From Nocardioides sp. B-3 (GTDB lineage Bacteria > Actinomycetota > Actinomycetes > Propionibacteriales > Nocardioidaceae): a stretch of DNA of 64,000 nt. Under the pieces are notes generated by a model that worked only from the letters and a program-made list of their open reading frames with translations, had not been told where the DNA came from and did not search any database. Positions 55,892 through 64,000 of this stretch are shown here, piece by piece. Numbering within the stretch: the first letter of the stretch is position 1; each line of letters starts with the position of its first letter. The stretch spans positions 3,720,001 to 3,784,000 of the forward strand of contig NZ_CP087968.1 in NCBI RefSeq assembly GCF_024703895.1, read 5' to 3'. Made by a program: the position numbers and the translations under genes.

Positions 55892-56673
55892 TCAGCGCCC
55901 CCACCACCGTCGGCGGCCGACCGGTGCCACCTCGTGGCCCAGCGCGAGGCGCAGGGTCCGCAGGAGCGACGGGTCGCCGGACTCGGTGACCAGCGTGGCG
56001 TCGTGGGTCCGGGCGAAGAGCCGGGGGAGCAACGTGGCCGCGGGCGCGGAGACCTGAGCGCCCAATGGAGCCCGGGTCGGTGAGGCGCAGCGTGCCGTCG
56101 GCGTCGGCCTCCGCCACGAGCACGGTCCAGGGAGTCCCCGGTGTCGGTGGTGGTGAGCGAGACGCCGCGGGGCAGCCGGGCTGCCTGTTCGCCGTCGTCC
56201 GGGTGGGCGAGCTGCTGGGCGATGCCGTCCGCCGCGACGTCCGCGGGGATCGGGGTCATGGCCAGCCCGGCGGACTGCTCGGCGTCACGCGAGTGCACCA
56301 CGGTCTCGAGAGCCATCAGCCCGGCCACTCGGATTGCCGGTGCCTGCGTGCCGAAGTAGCAGACGGGCTGGTCCGGTCCGACCTGTCGCAGGGCCTCGAC
56401 CAGCTGGTGGTTCGTGACATCCAGCAGCTCGAGGCGATCAGCGTGGGCGGCCGGGGGCGAGACGCCGACGAAGCCCTCGTTGAAGTCGCTGGGACGGTTG
56501 ATGACCAGCCAGCCCCAGATGTCGTTCATCTCGATCAGGTGGGTGAGGAGATCACCGGCTCGCCAGTCGGGGCAGCCGGGCACCGGTGCAGCGGGCTCGG
56601 CCCGCCTCAACGCTCCGACGACGCGCATCGTGTCGTGGGCGATCAGATCGAGATACTGGGGAAAGGCGAGCAC
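55892..56673 (-). CDS. Maleylpyruvate isomerase N-terminal domain family protein, copy 2
   Basis: About 260 residues, a tandem relative of the preceding gene: VPGCPDWRAGDLLTHLIEMN near residue 33, ALETVVHSRDAEQSAG in the metal region, TDTGDSWTVLVAEADADGTL and a C-terminal part ending RRRWWGR. It keeps fewer histidines than copy 1. Frame changes near 56128, exactly where TCCTGG is expected, and near 56060. The GTG start has TAGGGT 6 nt upstream on the minus strand. Divergent from argC with 51 nt between the starts. Confidence 0.83.
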
Positions 56674-56711
56674 GCTCGAACCCTAGTAGCGGATGAACAT
56701 ACGGAGTGATG

Positions 56712-56717
56712 TATAGT
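56712..56717 (+). promoter_or_regulatory. -10 box TATAGT of argC, with possible ArgR site
   Basis: TATAGT ends 7 nt before the ATG at 56725, indicating a leaderless argC transcript and fixing the start. The surrounding AT-rich ATGTATAGTCATGCAC is unusual for this genome and loosely resembles an ARG box (ATGTAT and ATGCAC half sites), so ArgR could repress here; argR is in the same cluster. Confidence 0.45.
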
Positions 56718-56724
56718 CATGCAC

Positions 56725-57754
56725 ATGAAGTTCACGGTGGCAGTCGCGGGGGCGAGCGGGTATGCCGGTGGTGAGGTCCTGCGCCTCCTGCTCGGCCACC
56801 CGAACGCATCGATCGGAACGCTGACCGCGGGCAGCAACGCGGGGGAGCGGCTCGGCAGCCTGCAGCCGCACCTCCTGCCGTTGGCCGATCGCGTCCTCGA
56901 GCCCACCACCGTCGAGACCCTGTCCGGTCACGACGTCGTCTTCCTCGGGCTCCCGCACGGCCAGTCGGCCGAGATCGCGGAGGCCCCGGGGCGACGAGAC
57001 GGTGGTGATCGACTGCGGTGCCGACTTCCGCCTCACCGACGCGGCCCAGTGGGAGAAGTTCTACGGCGGGCAGCACGCCGGCTCGTGGCCCTATGGCCTC
57101 CCCGAGCTCGCCGACCAGCGAGCCGCCCTGAAGAACGCCGGGCGCATCGCCGTGCCCGGGTGCTACCCCACCGTCTCCACCCTCGCCATCGCCCCCGCCC
57201 CGGAGGCGGGGCTGGTCCAGCCCGACATCACCGTCGTCGCGGCGAGCGGACTGAGCGGCGCCGGCAAGTCCCTCAAGCCGCACCTGCTCGGCAGCGAGTC
57301 GATGGGCAACGCCAGCGCCTACGGCGTCGGCGGCGTGCACCGCCACACCCCGGAGATCACGCAGAACCTCGGCCTCGTCCACGACGGCGAGGTCAAGGTC
57401 AGCTTCACCCCGATGCTGGTTCCCATGTCGCGCGGCATCCCGGCGACGGTCTCCGCGCCACTCGCCGGCGACGTGACGGAGCAGGACGCGAGGCGGGCCT
57501 ACGCTGCGGCGTACAGCGAGGAAGCCTTCATCCACCTCCTGCCTGCCGGCCAGTGGCCGCAGACCAAGGCGGTGGTCGGTTCCAACGCCGTGCACGTCCA
57601 GATTGCCGTCGACGAGACGGCCGGTCGCCTCGTGGCGGTCGCCGCCATCGACAACCTCACCAAGGGCACCGCCGGTGCCGCCGTGCAGTGCATGAACCTC
57701 GCCCTCGGCCTCGATGAGACCACCGGCCTTTCCACGATCGGACTCGCACCATGA
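56725..57754 (+). CDS. argC: N-acetyl-gamma-glutamyl-phosphate reductase
   Basis: Third step of arginine synthesis, NADPH-dependent. About 342 residues. KFTVAVAGASGYAGGEVLRL is the dinucleotide site; VFLGLPHGQSAEIAEALGDE (repaired near 56990, CCTGGG expected), DFRLTDAAQWEKFYGG, the catalytic cysteine in GRIAVPGCYPTVSTLA, GLSGAGKSLKPHLLGSES and HRHTPEITQNLG follow. ATG 56725 is preferred to 56719 from the promoter spacing. First gene of the arginine cluster. Confidence 0.95.
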
Positions 57755-58224
57755 CTGAGCAGACCACCCCCGAGACCAGCGGTCCCACCCTGACGCTGCT
57801 CCAGTTCCCCGAGAAGCTCGCGATCGTGCGGCTCGGCCCCGGCGCGGAGATGCCCAAGTGGGCGGAGAGCGCGAGCCTCTTCTCGATGACTGCCACGGCC
57901 ACCGAGACGAGCGTCATCTGCGCGACCCGGACGATCCCGACCAAGACGCCGCACATCGGCCCCCTGACCGCCTTCCGGTGCAGGGAACGCTCGACCCCGA
58001 CGCCGTGGGCATCCCGGCGAGCCTGCTCGTCCCGCTCGCCGAGGCGGGAGGTCCCGGTCTACACGCTGTCCACCTTCGACACCGACTGGATCATGGTCCG
58101 GCTCGTCGACGGGGAGAAGGCGACCGAGGCATGGCGACGACGAGGTCACACCGTGATCGCCGCCGTCCCCGCCAAGCCCACCGGGGCGCCTCGTTCCCAA
58201 GGAAAGACGAAGACCAAGAAATGA
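57751..58224 (+). CDS. ACT/CASTOR-type domain protein inside the arg operon
   Basis: About 157 residues. The first ACT-like half reads LLQFPEKLAIVRLGPGAEMP, WAESASLFSMTATATETSVI; the second reads RVQGTLDPDAVGIPASLLVP (in the repaired frame), AGVPVYTLSTFDTDWIMVRL and EAWRRRGHTV. Two opposite errors near 57975 and 58045 leave about 23 wrong residues. Proteins of this type resemble the CASTOR arginine sensors and aspartokinase ACT domains. Its place between argC and argJ with 4-nt overlaps suggests a role in sensing or tuning arginine synthesis, but none is known to me. Confidence 0.8.
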   Translation: MTEQTTPETSGPTLTLLQFPEKLAIVRLGPGAEMPKWAESASLFSMTATATETSVICATRTIPTKTPHIGPLTAFRCRERSTPTPWASRRACSSRSPRREVPVYTLSTFDTDWIMVRLVDGEKATEAWRRRGHTVIAAVPAKPTGAPRSQGKTKTKK

Positions 58225-59373
58225 CCACCACCCACCCCGCAGGATTCACCGCCGCCGGCGTCGCCGCCGGCCTCAAGTCCACCGGCGCCAAGGACCTCGC
58301 CCTCGTCGTCAACCACGGCCCCACGTTCGATTCCGCCACGGTGTTCACGGCCAACCGCTGCAAGGCAAACCCGGTGCTGTGGAGCCGGGGAGGTCGTCAA
58401 GGACGGCATCGTCAAGGCCGTCGTCCTCAACTCCGGCGGCGCCAACTGCTACACCGGCGCCGACGGCTTCCAGACCACCCATGCCGTCGCCGAGAAGGTC
58501 GCCGAGCTCGTCGGCATCGGCGCCATCGACGTCGTCGTCTGCTCGACCGGCCTGATCGGCCTCGCCAACAGCCGCGAGGACCTGCTGGCGGGCGTCCAGA
58601 GTGCGTACGCCGAGCTGTCGGCCGACGGAGGGACCTCGGCCGCCGAGGCGATCATGACCACCGACTCCGTCTCCAAGCAGGTCGTCGTCGAAGGGGCGGG
58701 CTGGTCCATCGGAGGTATGGCGAAGGGCGCGGGCATGCTCGCTCCGGCGCTGGCCACCATGCTGGTCGTGATCACCACCGACGCAGTCGTGCCGGCCGAC
58801 GTGCTGGACGCCGCACTGCGCGCGTCGACCCGGGTCAGCTTCGACCGCCTCGACTCCGACGGCTGCATGTCGACCAACGACACCGTGACCGTCATGGCCA
58901 GCGGGGCCAGCGGCATCACCCCCACGCCCGAGGACTTCACGGCGGCACTGACCCGGGCCTGCACCGACCTCGCGATGCAGCTGCTCAAGGACGCCGAGGG
59001 CGCCGACCACGAGATCGCGATCACGACCCTCAACGCGGCCTCCGAGGACGACGCCGTCGAGGTCGGTCGCAGCGTGGCTCGCAGCAATCTCTTCAAGGCC
59101 GCCGTCTTCGGCAACGACCCCAACTGGGGCCGGGTGCTGGCCAGCGTCGGGACCACGCAGGCGGCCTTCGACCCGGCCGACCTCGACGTCGCGTTGAACG
59201 GCGTCTGGGTGTGCCGCAGCTCGACCCCGGCCGACGACCCGTCCGGCATCGACCTGACCGGTCGCGAGGTCACGGTGACCATCGACCTCAAGGCCGGCGA
59301 CGCCCGCGCGACGGTGTGGACCAACGACCTCACCCACGCCTACGTCCACGAGAACAGCGCGTACAGCTCATGA
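58221..59373 (+). CDS. argJ: Bifunctional glutamate N-acetyltransferase / amino-acid acetyltransferase
   Basis: Transfers acetyl from N-acetylornithine to glutamate, making the arginine pathway cyclic. About 383 residues. HPAGFTAAGVAAGLKSTGAK, SATVFTANRCKANPV, AVVLNSGGANCYTGADG and the self-cleavage region KGAGMLAPALATMLVV, in which the Thr of ATML becomes the new N-terminal nucleophile; SNLFKAAVFGNDPNWGRVLA and the C-terminal THAYVHENSAYSS are typical. One extra G near 58390. ATG overlaps the preceding stop. Confidence 0.95.
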
Positions 59374-60277
59374 AGACAGATGCGAAGACCCTGGCCGCGG
59401 CGCTGCCGTGGCTGAAGCAGTACCACGGCAAGACGATCGTGGTGAAGTACGGCGGCAACGCCATGACCAACGACGTGCTCAAGCAGGCGTTCGCCGAGGA
59501 CATCGCGTTCCTCCGCTTCGCCGGCTTCAAGCCCGTGGTCGTCCACGGCGGCGGCCCGCAGATCTCGGCCATGCTCAAGCGCCTCGACATCACCTCGGAG
59601 TTCCGCGGCGGCCTGCGGGTCACCACGCCCGAGGCGATGGACGTCGTACGCATGGTGCTGGTCGGGCAGGTGCAGCGCGAGCTCGTCGGCCTGATCAACC
59701 AGCACGGTCCGCTCGCGGTCGGGCTCTCCGGTGAGGACGCCGGCCTGTTCACCGCCACCGCCACCAACACCATCGTGGACGGCGAGGAGGTCGACCTCGG
59801 CCTCGTCGGCGAGGTCGCCCACGTCCGCCCGGAGGCGGTGCTCGACCTCGTCGAGGCTGGCCGGATCCCGGTGATCTCCAGCGTCGCGCCCGACATCCAC
59901 GGCACCGTCCACAACGTCAACGCCGACACGGCGGCCGCCGCCCCGGCGATCGCGCTCGGCGCCGAGAAGCTGCTCGTGCTCACCGACGTCGAGGGGCTCT
60001 ACCGCGACTACGGCAACTCCGACGACGTGATCCAGGAGATCGGCCCCGAGGCGCTCGGCGAGATGCTGTCGTCGCTGGACGCCGGCATGGTCCCCAAGAT
60101 GACGGCGTGTCACCGAGCCGTCACCAACGGGGTGCCGCGCGCGACCGTCGTCGACGGACGCGAGCCCCACGCCGTACTCCTCGAGATCTTCACCGACGAG
60201 GGCGTCGGCACCCAGTGCTGCCCGGCGTCGCGACCAAGCTCCGCAAGGCGCTCTCGGCGCAGGGAGGCACCTCATGA
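59370..60277 (+). CDS. argB: Acetylglutamate kinase
   Basis: Phosphorylates N-acetylglutamate; usually the arginine-inhibited step. About 302 residues. TIVVKYGGNAMTNDVLKQAF, PVVVHGGGPQISAMLKRLDI, FRGGLRVTTPEAMDVVRMVL, VNADTAAAAPAIALGAEKLL and LTDVEGLYRDYGN mark the amino-acid kinase fold; the N-terminal helix (KTLAAALPWLKQY) is the kind involved in arginine control. A base is missing near 60210; the repaired end reads GVATKLRKALSAQGG. Overlaps argJ and argD by 4 nt. Confidence 0.95.
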
Positions 60278-61446
60278 GCTGGCAGGACCGTTACGAATCC
60301 GCGCTGATGAACACCTTCGGCACGCCCAAGCTGCTGCTCACCCGCGGCGAGGGCGCACACGTCTGGGACGCGGACGGACGCGAATACGTCGACTTCCTCG
60401 GCGGCATCGCAGGTCAACTCCCTCGGCCACGCCCACCCGGCGATGGTCGAGGCGGTGACCACGCAGCTCCAGACGCTCGGGCACGTGTCCAACTTCTTCG
60501 CCTCCGAGCCGCAGCTCGCCCCTCGCCGAGCGCCTGCTCGCACTGCTCGGCACCGAGGGGCGCGTCTTCTTCTCCAACTCCGGCACCGAGGCCAACGAAG
60601 CGGCGTTCAAGCTCACCCGCCGCACCGGCCGCACCCACATCGTGGCCACTGAGGGCGCCTTCCACGGCCGGACGATGGGCGCGCTCGCGCTCACCTCCAA
60701 GGCCGCCTACCGCTCACCCTTCGAGCCGCTGCCCGGCACCGTCACCTTCGTCCCGTACGGCGACGCATCGGCCCTCGCCGCAGCGGTGACCGACGAGACG
60801 GCCGCCGTGGTCCTCGAACCCATCCGGGGCGAGGCGGGTGTGCGCGTGCCGCCGGCCGGCTACCTCGCGGCCGCCCGGCAGGCGTGTGACGACCACGGCG
60901 CGCTGCTCTGGCTCGACGAGGTCCAGACCGGCATCGGCCGCACAGGCGTGTGGTTCGCCCACCAGCTCCCGAGCGGGCAGGGCGTGACGCCCGACATCGT
61001 CACCCCGGCCAAGGGCCTCGGCGGCGGCATGCCCATCGGCGCGACGATCGGCCTCGGCGAGGTTGGCGCGCTCCCCGGAGCCGGGCAACCACGGCACCAC
61101 CTTCGGCGGCAACCCGGTCGCGTGTGCGGCCGCGCTCGCCGTCCTCGACACCATCGAGAAGGACCACCTCCTCGACCACGTCAACGCCCTCGGCAAGACA
61201 CTGCGCGACGGGCTGCCGGACCCCCGGGTCGTCGAGATCCGCGGTGAGGGCCTCATGATCGGCCTCGACCTGACCGTCGATGCCCCGAGCGTCGTCACTG
61301 CGGCGATGGCGAGCGGCTTCATCCTCAACGCCACCGGCCCGAGCACGATCCGGCTCGTCCCGCCGCTCGTGCTGACCGACGCCGACGCCCACAGCCTGAT
61401 CGACGCCCGGGCGGCGATCCTCGGCGCGAGCGAGGTGTCCGCGTGA
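60274..61446 (+). CDS. argD: Acetylornithine aminotransferase
   Basis: PLP enzyme moving an amino group from glutamate to N-acetylglutamate semialdehyde. About 390 residues. MNTFGTPKLLLTRGEGAHVW, FFSNSGTEANEAAFKLTRR for PLP phosphate, HGRTMGALALTSKAAYRSPF, WLDEVQTGIGRTGVWFAHQ with the PLP aspartate, the Schiff-base lysine in PDIVTPAKGLGGGMPIGA and GNHGTTFGGNPVACAAALA. Frame changes near 60415, 60520 and 61076, the last where LLEPG (CCTGGA) is expected. Confidence 0.95.
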
Positions 61447-62371
61447 CCCGCCACCTCCCGGCCGACGACGACCTGACCCCGGCCGAGCAGGCCGAGGTGC
61501 TCGCCCTCGCCGCCGCGATGAAGAAGGACCCCTACGGCCCCAAGCCGTTGGCCGGCCCGAAGACCGTGGCGCTGGTCTTCGACCGCCCGACGCTGCGCAC
61601 ACAGGTCTCCTTCACCGCTGGGATCGCCGAGCTGGGCGGCAACCCCATGACGGTCGACGGCGGCCCGGCCGCCATGGGTTCCTGCGCGAGTCCGTGGAGG
61701 ACGTCGCACGCGTGCTGGGTCGACAGTCCTCCGCGATCGTGTGGCGCACGGCCCACCGGGCCGACTCGGCGACGATGGCGTCCTATGCGCGAGTCCCGGT
61801 CGTCAACGCCCTCACCGACGACTTCCACCCGTGCCAGTTGCTGGCCGACCTGCAGACCGTCCAGGAGCGACTCGGCTCCCCGGCCGGGGTGCGTGTCGCG
61901 TTCGTCGGCGACGGTGCCTGCAACATGGGCAACTCCCCGGGTGCTCGCCGGCGCCACCGCCGGACTGCACGTCACCGTGGCCGCACCAGCCGGTTTCCGA
62001 GCCGGCCGCCGACGTGGTCCGAGCGAGCACGGGTGATCGCCAAGGACACCGGCGGCAGCGTTGTCATCGGCACCGACCCCGTCGCCGCGGTCACCGACGC
62101 GCAGGTCGTCGTCACCGACACGTGGGTCTCGATGGGTCGCGAGGAGGAGGCCGTCGAGCGGCTCGAGCTGTTTGCGCCGTACGGCGTGACGAGCGACCTG
62201 CTGGCGCACGCCGTGCCCGAGGCCATCGTGCTGCACTGCCTGCCCGCCTACCGCGGCAAGGAGATCAGCGCCGAGGTGATCGACGGGCCGCAGAGCGCCG
62301 TCTGGGACGAGGCCGAGAACCGCCGCCACGCGCAGAAGGCGATCCTTGCGTGGCTGTTGGAGCACTCATGA
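61443..62371 (+). CDS. argF: Ornithine carbamoyltransferase with variant phosphate-binding motif
   Basis: Joins ornithine and carbamoyl phosphate to citrulline. About 308 residues. The usual S-T-R-T-R carbamoyl-phosphate loop reads TLRTQ in FDRPTLRTQVSF; the rest is regular: AIVWRTAHRADSATMA, VPVVNALTDDFHPCQLLADL with HPxQ, FVGDGACNMGNS, VVTDTWVSMGREEE and the ornithine loop HCLPAYRGKEISAEVID. The codons of the variant motif are clear and away from any frame break. Breaks lie near 61683, 61938 (CCTGGG expected) and 62015. GTG overlaps argD. Confidence 0.93.
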
Positions 62372-62898
62372 GCAGCTCCGCCGTCAGCCCGATGACCAAG
62401 AACGCCCGCCACCAGCGGATCATCGACCTCGTGACCAACCACGCGGTCCGGTCCCAGACCGAGCTGGCCGAGCTGCTCGCCCAGCACGACGTCCACGTCA
62501 CCCGGGCGACTCTCAGCCGCGACCTCGTCGAGCTCGACGCGGTCAAGGTCCGCAGCAAGGCCGGACCGCTGGTCTATGCCGTGCCTGCCGAGGGCGGCGA
62601 CCGCGGTCCCGCCAGCACCCGTGAGGCCGCCGGTGCCACCGAGCGACTTGCGCGCCTGTGCGCCGAGCTGCTCGTGAGCGCGGACGCCAGCGCCAACCTC
62701 GTCGTCCTGCGTACGCCGCCGGGCGCGGCCCAGTTCCCGGCCAGCGCCTTCGACCGTGCCGATCTGGGCGACGTGCTCGGCACCATCGCCGGGGACGACA
62801 CCGTGCTCGTCATCGGCCGTGATCCACTCGGCGGCGACGCACTCGCGCGCCGCTTCCTCGAACTCGCGAACCACCACACTGCAAAGGATGACCAGTAA
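62368..62898 (+). CDS. argR: Arginine repressor
   Basis: Hexameric arginine-responsive repressor. 176 residues, uninterrupted. The winged helix reads RHQRIIDLVTNHAVRSQTEL and VTRATLSRDLVELDAVKV; the C-terminal oligomerisation/arginine domain has LVVLRTPPGAAQFPASAFD, VLGTIAGDDTVLVIGRDPLG with the conserved GDD(T). It lies between argF and argG as in many actinobacteria and probably controls the cluster from the argC promoter. Two in-frame ATGs exist; 62368 overlaps the argF stop. Confidence 0.96.
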   Translation: MSSSAVSPMTKNARHQRIIDLVTNHAVRSQTELAELLAQHDVHVTRATLSRDLVELDAVKVRSKAGPLVYAVPAEGGDRGPASTREAAGATERLARLCAELLVSADASANLVVLRTPPGAAQFPASAFDRADLGDVLGTIAGDDTVLVIGRDPLGGDALARRFLELANHHTAKDDQ

Positions 62899-64000
62899 GT
62901 GAGCAAGGTCCTCACCTCCCTTCCCGTCGGCGAGCGCGTCGGCATCGCCTTCTCCGGTGGCCTCGACACCTCCGTAGCCGTCGCCCGGATGCGCGAGAAG
63001 GGCGCCGTCCCGTGCACCTACACCGCCGACATCGGGCAGGCCGACGAGCCGGACATCTCCGGCGTCCCCGGTCGCGCCAAGCAGTACGGCGCCGAGATCG
63101 CCCGCGCCATCGACTGCCGTGCCTCCCCGGTGGAGGAGGGCCCCGGCCGCGATGGCCTGCGGCGCCTTCCACATCCGCTCCGGTGGCCGCACCTACTTCA
63201 ACACCACGCCGCTGGGTCGTGCCGTCACCGGCATGATGCTCGTGCGGGCGATGCACGAGGACGGCGTCGACATCTGGGGCGACGGCTCGACCTTCAAGGG
63301 CAACGACATCGAGCGGTTCTACCGCTACGGCCTCCTCGCCAACCCCGAGCTGCGCATCTACAAGCCGTGGCTCGACGCCGACTTCGTGCACGAGCTGGGC
63401 GGCCGCACCGAGATGAGCCAGTGGCTCACCGAGCGCGACCTGCCCTACCGTGACAGCAAGGAGAAGGCCTACTCCACGGACGCCAACATCTGGGGCGCCA
63501 CCCACGAAGCGAAGACCCTCGAGCACTCGGATGTGTCCCTCGAGACCGTCGAGCCGATCATGGGGGTGAAGTTCTGGGATCCCTCCGTCGCGATCGAGAC
63601 CGAGGACGTCACGATCCGCTTCGACCGGGGGTCGCCCCGTCGCGATCAACGGTGCGAGCTTCCCCGACGCAGTGCAGCTGGTGCTCAAGGCCAACGAGAT
63701 CGGTGGTCGCCACGGGCTCGGCATGTCCGACCAGATCGAGAACCGGATCATCGAGGCCAAGTCCCGCGGCATCTACGAGGCACCCGGTATGGCGTTGCTG
63801 TGGATCGCCTACGAGCGTCTGCTCAACGCCGTGCACAACGAGGACACGATCGCCAACTACCACTACGAGGGCCGCCGGCTCGGTCGGCTGCTCTACGAGG
63901 GGCGGTGGCTCGACCCGCAGGCGCTGATGATGCGTGAGGCGATCCAGCGCTGGGTCGCCTCTCTGGTGACGGGCGAGGTGACGCTGCGGCTGCGTCGAGG
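62899..64000 (+). CDS. argG: Argininosuccinate synthase, 3'-truncated by the window
   Basis: ATP-dependent joining of citrulline and aspartate. The first 366 or so residues are present: VGIAFSGGLDTSVAVARM is the ATP-pyrophosphatase loop, CTYTADIGQADEPDISGVPG, FHIRSGGRTYFNTTPLGRAV, WGDGSTFKGNDIERFYRYGL, LYRDS-like PYRDSKEKAYSTDANIWGAT and SRGIYEAPGMALLWIAYERL. The segments identify the long (about 475 aa) type of ArgG. Frame changes near 63143 (CCTGGC expected) and 63635. The GTG starts at the base after the argR stop. The remaining C terminus lies beyond the window. Confidence 0.95.

Noticed and set aside
1..64000. tRNA, rRNA, CRISPR, prophage or defence genes
   Set aside because: Reading both strands I found no cloverleaf, rRNA-like segment, regular spacer array, phage structural gene or recognisable defence gene. 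A covariance-model search would be needed to exclude small RNAs.

Overview
The window is a 64 kb piece of chromosome from a high-GC actinobacterium. The gene order (pyrC, carAB, pyrD, pyrF, mihF, gmk, rpoZ, coaBC, metK, priA, def, fmt, rsmB, rpe, rib genes, hisEG, infC-rpmI-rplT, pheST, arg genes), an actinobacterial integration host factor and long-form ArgG point to Nocardioides or a close relative in the Propionibacteriales. That placement is an inference from gene content and order. Almost everything is core metabolism and information processing; I see no prophage, CRISPR array, defence island or tRNA gene.

Layout. 1-10.5 kb: pyrimidine synthesis (pyrC end, carA, carB, two different dihydroorotate dehydrogenase systems, pyrF). 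10.5-15 kb: lipoprotein, mihF, gmk, rpoZ, coaBC, metK and its terminator. 15-16.75 kb: an IS1182-type insertion sequence. 16.9-30.5 kb: secreted M4 peptidase, priA, a PadR regulator with its membrane partner, def-fmt, secreted proteins, rsmB, a stand-alone LigD polymerase domain and rpe. 30.5-35 kb: an FMN riboswitch followed by ribD-ribE-ribM-ribBA-ribH. 35-43 kb: hisE-hisG, small enzymes and a minus-strand group. 43-51 kb: infC-rpmI-rplT, an rRNA methyltransferase, two histidine kinases, one response regulator and a DUF4173 membrane protein. 51-55 kb: pheST behind a possible attenuator. 56.7-64 kb: arg cluster C-(ACT)-J-B-D-F-R-G, with argG cut by the window end.

Sequence quality dominates interpretation. 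More than 50 single-base frame breaks interrupt essential genes whose proteins are otherwise complete across two or three frames. I give one coordinate pair per reconstructed gene and treat the breaks as sequencing errors, not pseudogenes. A large share fall exactly where the protein family predicts CCTGG or CCAGG, which suggests CCWGG cytosine methylation disturbing base calling.

Regulatory architecture is the most interesting part. Many genes have a TANNNT box 6-8 nt before the start codon, the signature of leaderless transcripts. Two copies of a 46-bp repeat place a short upstream ORF, ending in the same 13 residues, immediately before ribH and before the response regulator, with the uORF stop overlapping the gene start (ATGA). 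A pair of homologous 51-bp palindromes lies just upstream of two leaderless promoters. Further candidates are a pheST leader peptide with competing hairpins, a PadR operator over its own -10 box, and an AUC start for infC.
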